Below, piece after piece: positions 21,813 through 31,560 of a stretch of 45,944 nt of DNA. The notes under the pieces were generated by a model that saw nothing but the letters and a program-made list of their open reading frames with translations, was not told the DNA's origin and ran no database searches. Source of the DNA: Desulfuromonadales bacterium. GTDB lineage: Bacteria; Desulfobacterota; Desulfuromonadia; Desulfuromonadales; Syntrophotaleaceae. Each line of letters begins with the position of its first letter. The stretch's first letter is position 1. Both the position numbers and the translations under genes were made by a program. The stretch lies in contig PWVL01000071.1 of assembly GCA_003561875.1 (NCBI GenBank), positions 1 through 45,944 on the forward strand, in the 5' to 3' direction.

Positions 21813-23105
21813 TTACGGCTGAAGACGAAGGGATACGGACCGGCCGTGAGCGGTCAGCCCTTCCAGTTCCGCCAGATGAGCGACGGCCTCGCCGATCCGC
21901 TGCAGACCGGCACGGCTTACGGATACCAGACTCGATTTCTTGACGAAATCGTCCACTCCGAGGGGCGAGAAAAAGCGGGCTGTGCCGCCCGTTGGCAGAG
22001 TGTGGTTGGGCCCGGCCAGATAATCACCGACCGCCTCCGGAGTATGATGTCCCATGAAAATGGCCCCTGCATGGCGAATCCGGGGCAGCAGCGCAAAGGG
22101 GTCGGCGACCGCCAGTTCGAGATGCTCCGGAGCCATGCGGTTGCTGAAAGCGCTGGCCTCCTTAAGGTCGGCGGCAACCACGATAGCCCCGTAGCGGGCC
22201 AGAGATTCACGGGCGATCTCCTGGCGGGGCAAGGCGGCCAGTTGCTCAGCCAGAGCTTCCCGAACCGCCAGTGCAAAGGCCTCGCAGGTCGTCACCAGAA
22301 TACTCGCCGCCAGCACGTCATGTTCGGCCTGGGAAAGCAGATCCGCGGCGATGTGTCGCGGATCACCGCTGCCGTCGTTGATGACCAGAATTTCGCTGGG
22401 TCCGGCGATCATGTCGATGTCTACCTGGCCGAAGACCTGTTTTTTGGCCGTCGCCACGTAGATATTTCCGGGTCCGGTAATCTTGTCGACTCGCGGTATG
22501 CTTTCGGTGCCGTAAGCCAGGGCGGCCACCGCCTGGGCTCCGCCTATCTTGAAGATGCGGTCGACTCCGGCCAGCCGCGCGGCGGCCAGAACGTGGGGGT
22601 TGATCTCGCCGCCAGGCATGGGAACCGCCATGATGATTTCGGAGACTCCGGCCACCCTGGCCGGCAGGGCGTTCATGAGCACCGAGGAAGGATAACTGGC
22701 CGTACCCCCAGGCACGTAGATGCCAACCCGCTCCAGAGGCCTGACCAGCTGACCGAGGAGCATGTCCGGCTCATCCATGGAAATCCAGGATTCCTGCTTC
22801 TGTTTGCGATGAAAGGCTTCAATGCGATCAGCCGCCAGTTGCAGACACTCTCGTGAGCGTTCGCAGACGGCCTGCCAGGCTCGATCCATCTCCGCCGCCG
22901 AGACCGCCACCGTCTCCCCGCTGAGCTGCAGGGAATCGAAGCGGGCGGTATAGTCGAACAGGGCAAGGTCCCCCTGACGACGAACCCGGTCCACAATCTC
23001 CGCCACCCGTTCCTCAATGCCGGGCGGAGATTCCTCGTTGCGGTCCACGATACGCTGCAATGCCTCTTCAAAACCGGCGTCGGCAAAGCGCAGAAACTCG
23101 ATCAT
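21813..23105 (-). CDS. hisD: Histidinol dehydrogenase
   Basis: YVPGGTASYPSSVLMNALPARVAGV...KITGPGNIYVATAKKQVFGQVDIDMIAGPSEILVI; conserved start MIEFLRFADAGFEEAL at 23105. Confidence 0.97.
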   Translation of the reverse strand: MIEFLRFADAGFEEALQRIVDRNEESPPGIEERVAEIVDRVRRQGDLALFDYTARFDSLQLSGETVAVSAAEMDRAWQAVCERSRECLQLAADRIEAFHRKQKQESWISMDEPDMLLGQLVRPLERVGIYVPGGTASYPSSVLMNALPARVAGVSEIIMAVPMPGGEINPHVLAAARLAGVDRIFKIGGAQAVAALAYGTESIPRVDKITGPGNIYVATAKKQVFGQVDIDMIAGPSEILVINDGSGDPRHIAADLLSQAEHDVLAASILVTTCEAFALAVREALAEQLAALPRQEIARESLARYGAIVVAADLKEASAFSNRMAPEHLELAVADPFALLPRIRHAGAIFMGHHTPEAVGDYLAGPNHTLPTGGTARFFSPLGVDDFVKKSSLVSVSRAGLQRIGEAVAHLAELEGLTAHGRSVSLRLQP

Positions 23106-23145
23106 GACTTCTTCTCCCACAGACGTTCCGGCGATCCGAAAATCC

Positions 23146-23808
23146 TCAACCGGGGATGGACGGCTGCGCGGCGACCACCCCTTCCAGATCGGCGATGATT
23201 TGACTGATGCGCTGATGCTTGGTTTTGAGGCTGGCACGGTTGACAATCAGGCGGCTGGTAATCTCGGCAATGGTCTCCACTTCGACCATGCCGTTGTCCC
23301 GCAGAGTCGCACCGGTGGAAACCAGGTCGACAATACGTTCGGCCAGACCGACCAGCGGCGCCAGTTCGATCGAACCGTAGAGCTTGATAAGCTCCACTTG
23401 TACGCCCCGGGCGGCAAAGTAGCGCTCGGTGATGTTGGGATATTTGGTGGCCACCCGAATGTTGGACCAGCAACTCGGATCATCCTCGTCCAGCAACGCC
23501 CTGGGTTCGGCAACCACCAGTCGACAGTAGCCGAACTTGAGATCGAGAGGCTCGTAGAGGTCCTTGTCCTGTTCCATCAGGGTATCTTTTCCCACTACGC
23601 CGATGTCGGCACAGCCATATTCCACGTAGGTAGGCACATCCGTAGCGCGCACTGCCATGAAACGCAATTGGCTTTCGCGGTTTTCAAAAACCAGCTTGCG
23701 ACTGTCACCGGCCATCTCCGGGCAGGTAATGCCGATTTTGCCGAAAAGCTCCATCGACTCCTGCATGATACGTCCCTTGGGCAGGGCGAAGGTAATAAAA
23801 TCACTCAT
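23146..23808 (-). CDS. hisG: ATP phosphoribosyltransferase, short form (HisG-S)
   Basis: ITFALPKGRIMQESMELF...TDVPTYVEYGCADIGVVGKDTL...LVSTGATLRDNGMVEVE; 220 aa, no C-terminal regulatory domain. Confidence 0.95.
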   Translation of the reverse strand: MSDFITFALPKGRIMQESMELFGKIGITCPEMAGDSRKLVFENRESQLRFMAVRATDVPTYVEYGCADIGVVGKDTLMEQDKDLYEPLDLKFGYCRLVVAEPRALLDEDDPSCWSNIRVATKYPNITERYFAARGVQVELIKLYGSIELAPLVGLAERIVDLVSTGATLRDNGMVEVETIAEITSRLIVNRASLKTKHQRISQIIADLEGVVAAQPSIPG

Positions 23809-23838
23809 AAAAAAATATCCTGTGGGCGTCCTCCGGGC

Positions 23839-25092
23839 TCACTCGACAGCTCTCTCGATGCGACCGCCAAGCTGGCGAAACTTCTCTTCGAGACACTCGT
23901 ATCCCCGGTCCAGATGGTAGATGCGCCGCACTTCCGTAGTGTTGTCCGCCGCCAGACCTGCCAGCACCAGGCTGGCGCTGGCCCTCAGGTCAGTGGCCAT
24001 GACCGGAGCGCCCAGCAGGCTCTTGACCCCCCTGACCGTGGCCCGTCCTCCTTCAATGGCGATGTCGGCGCCCATGCGCTGCAGTTCGCAAACATGCATA
24101 AAGCGGTTCTCAAAAACGTTTTCGCTGATGGTACTGGTGCCGTCGGCGAGCACCATCAGGGCCATGAACTGAGCCTGCATATCGGTGGGAAAGCCCGGAT
24201 GGGGACTGGTTCGAATATTGACGGAACTTAGCCGCCGTGGCCCCTTGACCCGAATACCCCGGTTTTCTTCAGTGACCTCGGCTCCGGCCTCCCGCAGCTT
24301 GCAGATCAGAGCCTCCAGGTGTTCGGCCCGGGCGCCCTGCACCAAAACGTTGCCTCGCGTGATGGCCGCGGCCACCATGAAGGTTCCGGCTTCGATACGA
24401 TCAGGCATCACGGTAAAATCCATGGGTCGCAGGGCATCCACGCCCTGGACAACGATTCGGTCGCTTCCCGCCCCTTCGATATGGGCCCCCATGCCACGCA
24501 GAGCCTCGGCCAGGTCGACAATTTCCGGTTCACAGGCAGCGTTATCCAGAACCGTGGTGCCCTGAGCCAGAACCGCGGCCATCATCAGGTTTTCGGTGCC
24601 ACCAACCGTCGGCACATCCAGATAGATATGCGCCCCTTTGAGACGTTTGGCACGGGCCTCGACGTAGCCGTGATCCAATTCAATACGCGCACCCATGGCC
24701 TCCAGGCCCTTGAGATGCAGATTGATCGGCCGGGCACCGATGGCGCAGCCGCCGGGCAGGCTTACCCGGGCGTGCCCGAGGCGAGTCAGCAGAGGCCCCA
24801 GAGCCAGAACCGAGGCGCGCATGGTCCGCACCAGGTCGTAGGGGGCCTCGACACTGTCGATCTTCGTGGATTCGACGGTACACTGGTTTTGCTGCCGATC
24901 CACCTGGGCCCCGAAAGCTTTTAACAGGCGCTCCGCCGTGCCGATGTCCCGCAGTGCCGGGACATTGCCCAGACGATGGACTCCAGGGGCCAGCAGCGTA
25001 GCGAAGAGCAGGGGCAGGGCGGAGTTTTTCGCCCCGCTCACCTGAACCTGCCCCGCGAGTCGCCGTCCGCCATGAATGATGATTTTTTCCAA
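23839..25092 (-). CDS. murA: UDP-N-acetylglucosamine 1-carboxyvinyltransferase
   Basis: [18 protein letters not shown], catalytic-Cys loop [27 protein letters not shown] start. Confidence 0.96.
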   Translation of the reverse strand: MEKIIIHGGRRLAGQVQVSGAKNSALPLLFATLLAPGVHRLGNVPALRDIGTAERLLKAFGAQVDRQQNQCTVESTKIDSVEAPYDLVRTMRASVLALGPLLTRLGHARVSLPGGCAIGARPINLHLKGLEAMGARIELDHGYVEARAKRLKGAHIYLDVPTVGGTENLMMAAVLAQGTTVLDNAACEPEIVDLAEALRGMGAHIEGAGSDRIVVQGVDALRPMDFTVMPDRIEAGTFMVAAAITRGNVLVQGARAEHLEALICKLREAGAEVTEENRGIRVKGPRRLSSVNIRTSPHPGFPTDMQAQFMALMVLADGTSTISENVFENRFMHVCELQRMGADIAIEGGRATVRGVKSLLGAPVMATDLRASASLVLAGLAADNTTEVRRIYHLDRGYECLEEKFRQLGGRIERAVE

Positions 25093-25122
25093 AGATCTCG
25101 ATCCCGTACTTTAATGAAATGG

Positions 25123-25995
25123 TTAAGCCGACAGGTTGTCCCGACCAACCGACCGGCGGCCGGCCAGGACGCGGGAAATCCCGGCATAATCCTCCCGGCA
25201 GAAAATTTCCACCAGCCCCGCTGTCGCCAGCAGTTGCCGTACCCCATCGGCCTGACCGATGCCGACCTCCAGCAGCAGCCAGCCTCCCTCGGCGAGACAG
25301 TGCCCGGCCTGGGCCGTCAGGCTGCGGTAGCAGTCGAGGCCGTCGACACCGCCGCTCAGCGCCAGATGCGGTTCGTGATCACGGACCTCGGGCTGCAGCT
25401 CCGCCAACTCCTCATGGGGAATGTAGGGCGGATTGGAAAGGATCAGATCAAAGGGTCCGCAAGGCAGGTGATGCAGATCTCCCGGTTCAAAATGGATACG
25501 ACCTTCAACACCGTTGCGGCGGGCATTTTCCCGAGCCAGCTCCAGAGCCGCCGCCGAAAGATCAATAGCGTGGTAGCGGGCATCGGAAAACTCATGGGCC
25601 AGAGCAATGACGATGGCCCCGCTGCCGGTGCCAACATCGAGAACCCGGCCGCCGGGGACCATTTTCCCCAGAGCCTCTTCCACCAGAACTTCCGTGTCCG
25701 GTCGCGGTATCAGAACGTCCGGGCTGACACACAAGGGCAGCGACCAGAATTCGCTTCGACCGAGGATGTAGGCGACCGGTTCCCGCCGCGCCCGGCGACC
25801 AACCATCGCTCGGTATTCGGCCAGTTCGGCCGCCTCAAGTGGCCGGTCGAAGTTGAGGTACAAGCCGACCCGGTCCAGCTGCAGAACCGCCCCCAGCAAA
25901 ATCTCGGCGTCGCGCCGGGCCCCCTCAACCCCCTTTTCCCGAAGATACCCCGTGGTCCATTGAATGACTTTGAGTACCGTCCAGGCCGGCTGCAC
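25123..25995 (-). CDS. prmC: Peptide chain release factor N5-glutamine methyltransferase
   Basis: RRARREPVAYILGRSEFW...IPRPDTEVLVE...VLDVGTGSGAIVIAL...LILSNPPYIP. Confidence 0.95.
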   Translation of the reverse strand: MQPAWTVLKVIQWTTGYLREKGVEGARRDAEILLGAVLQLDRVGLYLNFDRPLEAAELAEYRAMVGRRARREPVAYILGRSEFWSLPLCVSPDVLIPRPDTEVLVEEALGKMVPGGRVLDVGTGSGAIVIALAHEFSDARYHAIDLSAAALELARENARRNGVEGRIHFEPGDLHHLPCGPFDLILSNPPYIPHEELAELQPEVRDHEPHLALSGGVDGLDCYRSLTAQAGHCLAEGGWLLLEVGIGQADGVRQLLATAGLVEIFCREDYAGISRVLAGRRSVGRDNLSA

Positions 25996-25997
25996 GT

Positions 25998-27074
25998 TCA
26001 GTGCTCCTGCCCGGCCAGAGCCTCGCTCTGGAAGAAGGTACTGATAGCATCGATCAGTTCGTCGATTTCTCCCTGCATGATGTTTTCGAGCCGGTACAGG
26101 GTCAGGCCGATGCGATGATCCGTGCAGCGGCCCTGGGGGAAATTGTAGGTGCGGATGCGCTGGGAACGGTCACCGCTGCCCACCTGGGTCTTGCGGTCCG
26201 CAGCCATCTGGGCGTTCTGCGCCGCCACCAGGCTGTCGAGTATCCGCGACTTGATGACCTTCATGGCCTTGGCCTTGTTCTTGTGCTGGGACTTTTCATC
26301 CTGGCAGGCCACTACCACCCCGGTCGGCAGATGGGTGATCCGCACCGCCGATTCGGTTTTGTTCACGTGCTGGCCGCCGGCACCAGAAGCGCGAAACACG
26401 TCGATCCGCAAGTCGCCAGGATCGATGTCCACATCCACATCCTCGGCCTCGGGCAGCACCGCCACGGTACAGGCCGAGGTATGGATGCGTCCCTGGGTTT
26501 CGGTATCAGGGACCCGCTGCACCCGGTGGGTGCCGCTTTCGAATTTAAGTCGGGAATAGACCCGCTGGCCGCTGACCATGGCGATGACTTCCTTGAAGCC
26601 GCCGGCATCGGATTCGGAGCAGCTCAACATCTCGACCCGCCAGCCCTGACGTTCGGCATAGCGGCTGTACATGCGAAACAAATCTCCCGCAAACAACGCC
26701 GCCTCGTCACCGCCGGTACCGGCACGAATCTCGAGAATCACGTTTTTGCCGTCGTTGGGATCCTGCGGCAACAGCAGCAGCCTTAATTTCTGTTCCAGAT
26801 CCCGCCGCTGCTGTTCCAGAGCCGGCAACTCTTCCCGGGCCATCTCCCGTAGTTCCGCATCGCTCTCCTGCAACAGCTCCCGGTGCCCGGCAATCTCGTC
26901 GCACAACCGGCGATAATCGGCAAAGGTCTCCACCAGTGGCGATAATTCCGCGTGTTCCCGGGTCAACTCCCGAAACTTTTCCTGCCGGGAAACCACCGCA
27001 GGATCGGACAACAGGCCCTCGACCTCCCGCAGACGATCCGCCACTTCCTCAAGTTTTTCAAACACGGGATCCAA
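25998..27074 (-). CDS. prfA: Peptide chain release factor 1
   Basis: [21 protein letters not shown]...[29 protein letters not shown]. Confidence 0.97.
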   Translation of the reverse strand: MDPVFEKLEEVADRLREVEGLLSDPAVVSRQEKFRELTREHAELSPLVETFADYRRLCDEIAGHRELLQESDAELREMAREELPALEQQRRDLEQKLRLLLLPQDPNDGKNVILEIRAGTGGDEAALFAGDLFRMYSRYAERQGWRVEMLSCSESDAGGFKEVIAMVSGQRVYSRLKFESGTHRVQRVPDTETQGRIHTSACTVAVLPEAEDVDVDIDPGDLRIDVFRASGAGGQHVNKTESAVRITHLPTGVVVACQDEKSQHKNKAKAMKVIKSRILDSLVAAQNAQMAADRKTQVGSGDRSQRIRTYNFPQGRCTDHRIGLTLYRLENIMQGEIDELIDAISTFFQSEALAGQEH

Positions 27075-27077
27075 CAG

Positions 27078-27785
27078 CTAGGACTCCTTGGCCGCAGAAC
27101 CGGGCCGGGCAAACTCCCGCCGCACCTGCTCCAGCTTGCCGCAGCTCAACGAGCCTTCGGGACAGGGACCGCTCAGGCAGGCGGGGCCGGCCCCGGCAAA
27201 CAATTGGGGCGCGGCGGCGCGGGCACAGTGCAACATGGCCGAGGCCAGCTCACGAATCTCCCACTGCGCCCGATGGCAACAGCGCAAACTGAAAAAATGG
27301 CGCAGTTCCCGAGCATTCATAGTCAGCACCAGCTTGGTCTGAGCGGCATTGGGCAGAACGAAGCGGGCATCCTCCGCCGGCACTCCGGCTTCCACCAGCT
27401 CCCGGTAGAAACCGTGAATCTGGTCCAGCAGCTCCGCATAACGCCGCTCCAGTTCCGGACGTGCGGTGATACTCGGCGGCACCACGGCGGCAAAACGTTT
27501 CCGATGGGAAACATACCTCTGACTCTGCTGTGAAAAGGAAGCCAGACGATGACGAACCAGCTGGTGGGAGCAGGCCCGACTGATACCCTCGACGGCAAAA
27601 GTGAAAGCGGCATGCTCCAGCACCGACAGGTGCCCCAGAGCCAGGATCTTCTCCAGCAGTCGGGAGCGTTCTTCCGGGCTCTGTTCCAACAGCCGGTCGA
27701 CGGAAGCGTCCGAATAACAGAGTCTGGCCGCCGCCGCCACTACTTGTTCGGGCTCGGGAGTATGCTGCACTAGCTGAACAAACAT
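27078..27785 (-). CDS. thyX: FAD-dependent thymidylate synthase
   Basis: ThyX motif RHRLASFSQQSQRY; start MFVQLVQHTPEPEQVV at 27785; the longer upstream ORF is not supported. Confidence 0.95.
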   Translation of the reverse strand: MFVQLVQHTPEPEQVVAAAARLCYSDASVDRLLEQSPEERSRLLEKILALGHLSVLEHAAFTFAVEGISRACSHQLVRHRLASFSQQSQRYVSHRKRFAAVVPPSITARPELERRYAELLDQIHGFYRELVEAGVPAEDARFVLPNAAQTKLVLTMNARELRHFFSLRCCHRAQWEIRELASAMLHCARAAAPQLFAGAGPACLSGPCPEGSLSCGKLEQVRREFARPGSAAKES

Positions 27786-27865
27786 GGCCCCTCGGTGAAT
27801 CTCCGGCCCGAAAAGCCGGGGCGTTCCCCCCGTCGCCGGAAACGTCGAGTCGAAAAAATCGGACA

Positions 27866-27891
27866 AGCCGCAGCACTCGAGTGCTGCGGCT
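27866..27891. repeat. Perfect 26-bp palindrome between rpmE and thyX
   Basis: AGCCGCAGCACTC|GAGTGCTGCGGCT, no loop and no mismatches. Confidence 0.9.
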
Positions 27892-27929
27892 CCATAGAAA
27901 TCAGCGGCCCCCAAAGGCCGTTGCCCTCT

Positions 27930-28136
27930 CTAATTACTCTTCGCGTACTTTTTACGGAAGCGTTCGATGCGTCCGGCGGTATCCAGCAGTTTTTCCTTGC
28001 CGGTAAAGAAGGGATGGCAGGCCGAGCACACCTCGGTGACGATTTCGTCCTTCTTGGTGGAACGGGTTTCAAAGGAATAGCCACAGTGGCAGTTGACCGT
28101 GACCTTTTCGTAGGCAGGGTGAATTCCGTCTTTCAT
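27930..28136 (-). CDS. rpmE: 50S ribosomal protein L31, Cys-containing (zinc) form
   Basis: [27 protein letters not shown]...[30 protein letters not shown]. Confidence 0.97.
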   Translation of the reverse strand: MKDGIHPAYEKVTVNCHCGYSFETRSTKKDEIVTEVCSACHPFFTGKEKLLDTAGRIERFRKKYAKSN

Positions 28137-28264
28137 GGGTATGCTCTCCTTGCGGCCCTGGCATTGTACAGGGCGATTGTTTTATGTTCAAAAAAGCGAA
28201 GCCTATTTGATAGCACCTCGGCAGGGAATCCGCAAGCCTTTTCTCCCCCCGCTCTTTGCGCCGC

Positions 28265-29512
28265 CTATTGATTCATGGAATCCAGGAATGCCTGGTTGCC
28301 TTTACAGGCGGAAAGCTTTTCCAGAAGAAACTCCATGCTGTCCACCACATTCATGTTCGACAGTACTTTTCTCAGCAACCAGATGCGCTGCAGGGTGGTG
28401 CTGTCGAGCAGCAGCTCCTCCCGGCGGGTTCCCGATTTATTGATGTCGATGGCGGGAAAAGTGCGCTTGTCCACCAGCCGGCGATCCAGTTGCAGTTCCA
28501 TATTGCCGGTCCCCTTGAATTCTTCAAAGATCACCTCGTCCATCTTGCTGCCGGTATCAATGAGCGCCGTGGCAATGATGGTCAGACTGCCTCCTTCTTC
28601 AATATTACGAGCTGCGCCGAAAAAACGCTTGGGCTTGTGCAGGGCGTTGGAGTCCACTCCGCCGGAGAGAATTTTTCCGCTGGGCGGTACCACCGTATTG
28701 TAGGCTCGCGCCAGACGGGTGATGGAGTCGAGGAGAATGACCACGTCCCGCTTGTGCTCCACCAGACGGCGGGCCTTTTCGATGACCATTTCCGCCACCT
28801 GCACGTGGCGGGTGGCGGGTTCGTCAAAAGTCGAGGAAATCACCTCGCCGTTCACCGAACGCTGCATGTCCGTAACCTCTTCCGGCCGCTCATCGATGAG
28901 CAGAACGATGAGGTAGACCTCCGGGTGGTTGGTGGTGATGGAGTTGGCAATGTTCTGCAGCAACATGGTCTTGCCGGTCCGGGGTGGCGCCACGATGAGA
29001 CCGCGCTGTCCCTTGCCGATGGGCGTCGCCAGATCCATCACGCGCATGCCCAGATTATCCGGATCGGTCTCGAGAATAATGCGCTGTTCGGGATAGAGGG
29101 GGGTCAGATTGTCGAAGAGCGTCTTGTCCCGGGCAACCGCCGGATTTTCGAAATTGACTTCGGCAACCTTGAGCAGAGCGAAGTAACGCTCTCCTTCCTT
29201 GGGCGGACGAATCTGGCCGGCCACTGTGTCGCCGGTACGCAAATTGAAGCGGCGGATCTGGGATGGCGACACATAGATGTCGTCCGGCCCCGGCAGATAG
29301 TTGGCGTCCGGAGCCCGCAGGAATCCGAAGCCGTCCGGCAATATTTCCAGCACTCCCTCTCCGTAGATGGCCCCGTTTTTTTCGGCCGTCGCATTAAGAA
29401 TCGCGAAGATCAGATCCTGCTTGCGCATTCCCGAAGCACCCTCCAGCTTCAGCTCCTTGCCGATTTGAGCCAGGTCAGCAATTTTTTTTGATTTCAGCTC
29501 TTTCAGGTTCAT
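28265..29512 (-). CDS. rho: Transcription termination factor Rho
   Basis: [21 protein letters not shown]...[25 protein letters not shown]...[12 protein letters not shown]...[62 protein letters not shown]. Confidence 0.98.
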   Translation of the reverse strand: MNLKELKSKKIADLAQIGKELKLEGASGMRKQDLIFAILNATAEKNGAIYGEGVLEILPDGFGFLRAPDANYLPGPDDIYVSPSQIRRFNLRTGDTVAGQIRPPKEGERYFALLKVAEVNFENPAVARDKTLFDNLTPLYPEQRIILETDPDNLGMRVMDLATPIGKGQRGLIVAPPRTGKTMLLQNIANSITTNHPEVYLIVLLIDERPEEVTDMQRSVNGEVISSTFDEPATRHVQVAEMVIEKARRLVEHKRDVVILLDSITRLARAYNTVVPPSGKILSGGVDSNALHKPKRFFGAARNIEEGGSLTIIATALIDTGSKMDEVIFEEFKGTGNMELQLDRRLVDKRTFPAIDINKSGTRREELLLDSTTLQRIWLLRKVLSNMNVVDSMEFLLEKLSACKGNQAFLDSMNQ

Positions 29513-29915
29513 GTGTTCTCCTCACCCGGAGAGGGTGCAATTTGGACGTCTGTCCACCGCGGTCCTTCACCACGGAGCGTTGCCGGGCACTCCTGTGCGG
29601 CAGCGCCGCGCCGGCGGGCTTTGCTGCAGTTCTGGTTCAATAGTGGAAAGGTTCGCTGCGGGAACTTTCGGCTTCACCCGGCATGCCGGACGCCTCTCTT
29701 CCGGTCAGTTCGTCGAGATGACGGGCCTGATTATCTCACTTAGTTAAATTCATCTCTGCAATTATTCAAATTGAAATCGAGTTGTCTCGGATGTTCTGAA
29801 ATGAATGGCTTTTGAAGGGACTTGCGGCCAAACCGCCTTATATGGATGGGCAATCAGTTCGTGACTAGTCTTCTACCCCAGCACAAGAGTTCCTGTCAAT
29901 CAGTTATTTTTCTGC

Positions 29916-29943
29916 GGGCCGGACACCAAAGGCGCCCGGCCCG
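29916..29943. repeat. GC-rich inverted repeat/stem-loop just after the lipoprotein stop codon
   Basis: GCGGGCCGG-acaccaaaggcgc-CCGGCCCGC; no convincing 3' U-tract on either strand. Confidence 0.6.
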
Positions 29944-29952
29944 CTATAAGAC

Positions 29953-30747
29953 TTATTCGCTCGCCGGCCTGGCGCTGAAGGGATTCAGCCTGCCGGGTCG
30001 AAGCTCGGCACGCAACCGATCGAAAAGTTTTTGATAGGGCTGAGGTAATTCTGTGCCCCGCAGCCATCTGCGTCCGGCAACCTGAAACTGGCGCTCCACA
30101 CCGGCCAGGGTGACATAATGCAGGGCAACTTCATCACTCAGATTGTGATGTGCCTCATCAAAAGCCGGGTACTGCAAGTCGAGGAACGACTCTGCTCCCT
30201 GGTGCTCCCAGAGGATTTCGCCCGTAGGCAGAACTACTGCAGCCGTTGCCAGCACACTGCTGTAAGGAGCCTCCAGATAACGGACGCGGGTGCGATCCCA
30301 ACGGCGCTCCTCTCGCACCGCACCATTGAGAATGATCACCAGCAGAGCGTCGACATTTTCGCGGCGGGCTATTTCGGCCACGGCCTCCGGGTTGTAGCGA
30401 TAGTGATGGTAGAGCCCGTGCCGTCCCTCCTGCCAGGTCCGCCCTCGCACCAGTCGCTCAAACAAACCCTGCGCGGAGCCCGTCACCGGCCGCACATCAA
30501 AATATCCCCTTTTCTCTTTCAGCATCTCCACCAGAGCTTCATGCTGGCCGACGCTGTTATTCCGCATCAACGCGATGATTTCCCGGGATTGGGGATGCTT
30601 CAGGGGGGCGGAACCATCAACCAGTAGCGGCACTACCCCGAGAGTCCGCACCTGCTGGCGATATTCCTCTTTGTCGACCTTGAAACTTCCGGCGCCACAG
30701 GCCGCGAGAAACATGGTCAAAAACACCAACGCAAAAACTCTGCACAT
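29953..30747 (-). CDS. Hypothetical lipoprotein
   Basis: MCRVFALVFLTMFLAACGAGSFKVDKEEYRQQ..., lipobox LAAC; GGGAGGAAG upstream of ATG at 30747. Confidence 0.75.
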   Translation of the reverse strand: MCRVFALVFLTMFLAACGAGSFKVDKEEYRQQVRTLGVVPLLVDGSAPLKHPQSREIIALMRNNSVGQHEALVEMLKEKRGYFDVRPVTGSAQGLFERLVRGRTWQEGRHGLYHHYRYNPEAVAEIARRENVDALLVIILNGAVREERRWDRTRVRYLEAPYSSVLATAAVVLPTGEILWEHQGAESFLDLQYPAFDEAHHNLSDEVALHYVTLAGVERQFQVAGRRWLRGTELPQPYQKLFDRLRAELRPGRLNPFSARPASE

Positions 30748-30879
30748 GTAAGCCTTCCTCCCTTTACCGTTCTGGTTTTCGCCGTGACGGCCATTTCGAC
30801 GCATTTGCAGAAAAGTCGCACCTCGCTGGACGCTTCCATTGACAGCCGTCTTCAAGATAGGTAAATTTACGCAAATTTT

Positions 30880-31560
30880 GTGGTCATTGTCATCTCATTT
30901 ATTGCTTTTTCTGCAGGAGGTTGCCTTGCGCTGTTACGTTTCCGGCGCCGTCTGAGCGCGTTGCCCAGTCTGAGCCTCAACCTGGGACTGGGAGAACGGG
31001 TCGAGGGACAACTGCACTACAGCTATCTGCACCTGAAAAAGAAAGGGCGGAGCAATCAGTGGGGCAGCGGCGACCTGACCGTTGGGTTGAAAATGCGCCT
31101 GTGTCAGGAATCGCCGCGTCTTCCGGCCATGGCGTTGCGCCTCGCCACCAAACTCCCCAACGCCAGCTTTCAGGACGATTTCGGCACGAATCAGTTCGAC
31201 TTTTTTATGGATTTTCTGGCTTCTCGCAATTATTCCAAAGTCTCCACCTATCTCAACCTTGGTCTGGCCATTCTTGGCGAACCCCGTCGCGGCTTCAGCG
31301 GGCAGGACGATTCCGTTCGCTACGCCGTCGGGGTTCAAAAGCCGCTGATAAGTAATCGGCTTCACGGTCTTCTGTCTGTGGAAGGCATGGCCGGCAACCA
31401 GTCCATTAAACACCGCTGCTCCCTGAAGGCCGGCATCCAGATGTTCGTCGGGAAATGGATGTGGGATCTGGGCGGCTCTGTGGGCCTCCACAGCCGCAGC
31501 GAAAACTGGGGCGTTCGCACCGGCCCGACCCTTCCCTTTACGCTTTCGTCCAACTGGTAG
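30880..31560 (+). CDS. DUF3187/outer-membrane beta-barrel-like protein, possibly N-terminally truncated
   Basis: LPSLSLNLGLGERVEGQLHYSYLHLKKKGRSNQWGSGDLTVGLKMRLC...ALRLATKLPNASFQDDFGTNQFDFFMDFLAS...; alternating strand-like pattern and terminal aromatic W; no convincing Sec signal or well-placed start codon. Confidence 0.5.
   Translation: MVIVISFIAFSAGGCLALLRFRRRLSALPSLSLNLGLGERVEGQLHYSYLHLKKKGRSNQWGSGDLTVGLKMRLCQESPRLPAMALRLATKLPNASFQDDFGTNQFDFFMDFLASRNYSKVSTYLNLGLAILGEPRRGFSGQDDSVRYAVGVQKPLISNRLHGLLSVEGMAGNQSIKHRCSLKAGIQMFVGKWMWDLGGSVGLHSRSENWGVRTGPTLPFTLSSNW

Noticed and set aside
21147-22856. 569-aa plus-strand ORF
   Set aside because: Antisense to hisB/hisD; no domain similarity recognised.
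27786-27914. N-terminal extension of ThyX (MGAADFYGAAALECCG...)
   Set aside because: Would translate through the 26-bp palindrome; conserved ThyX start is at 27785.
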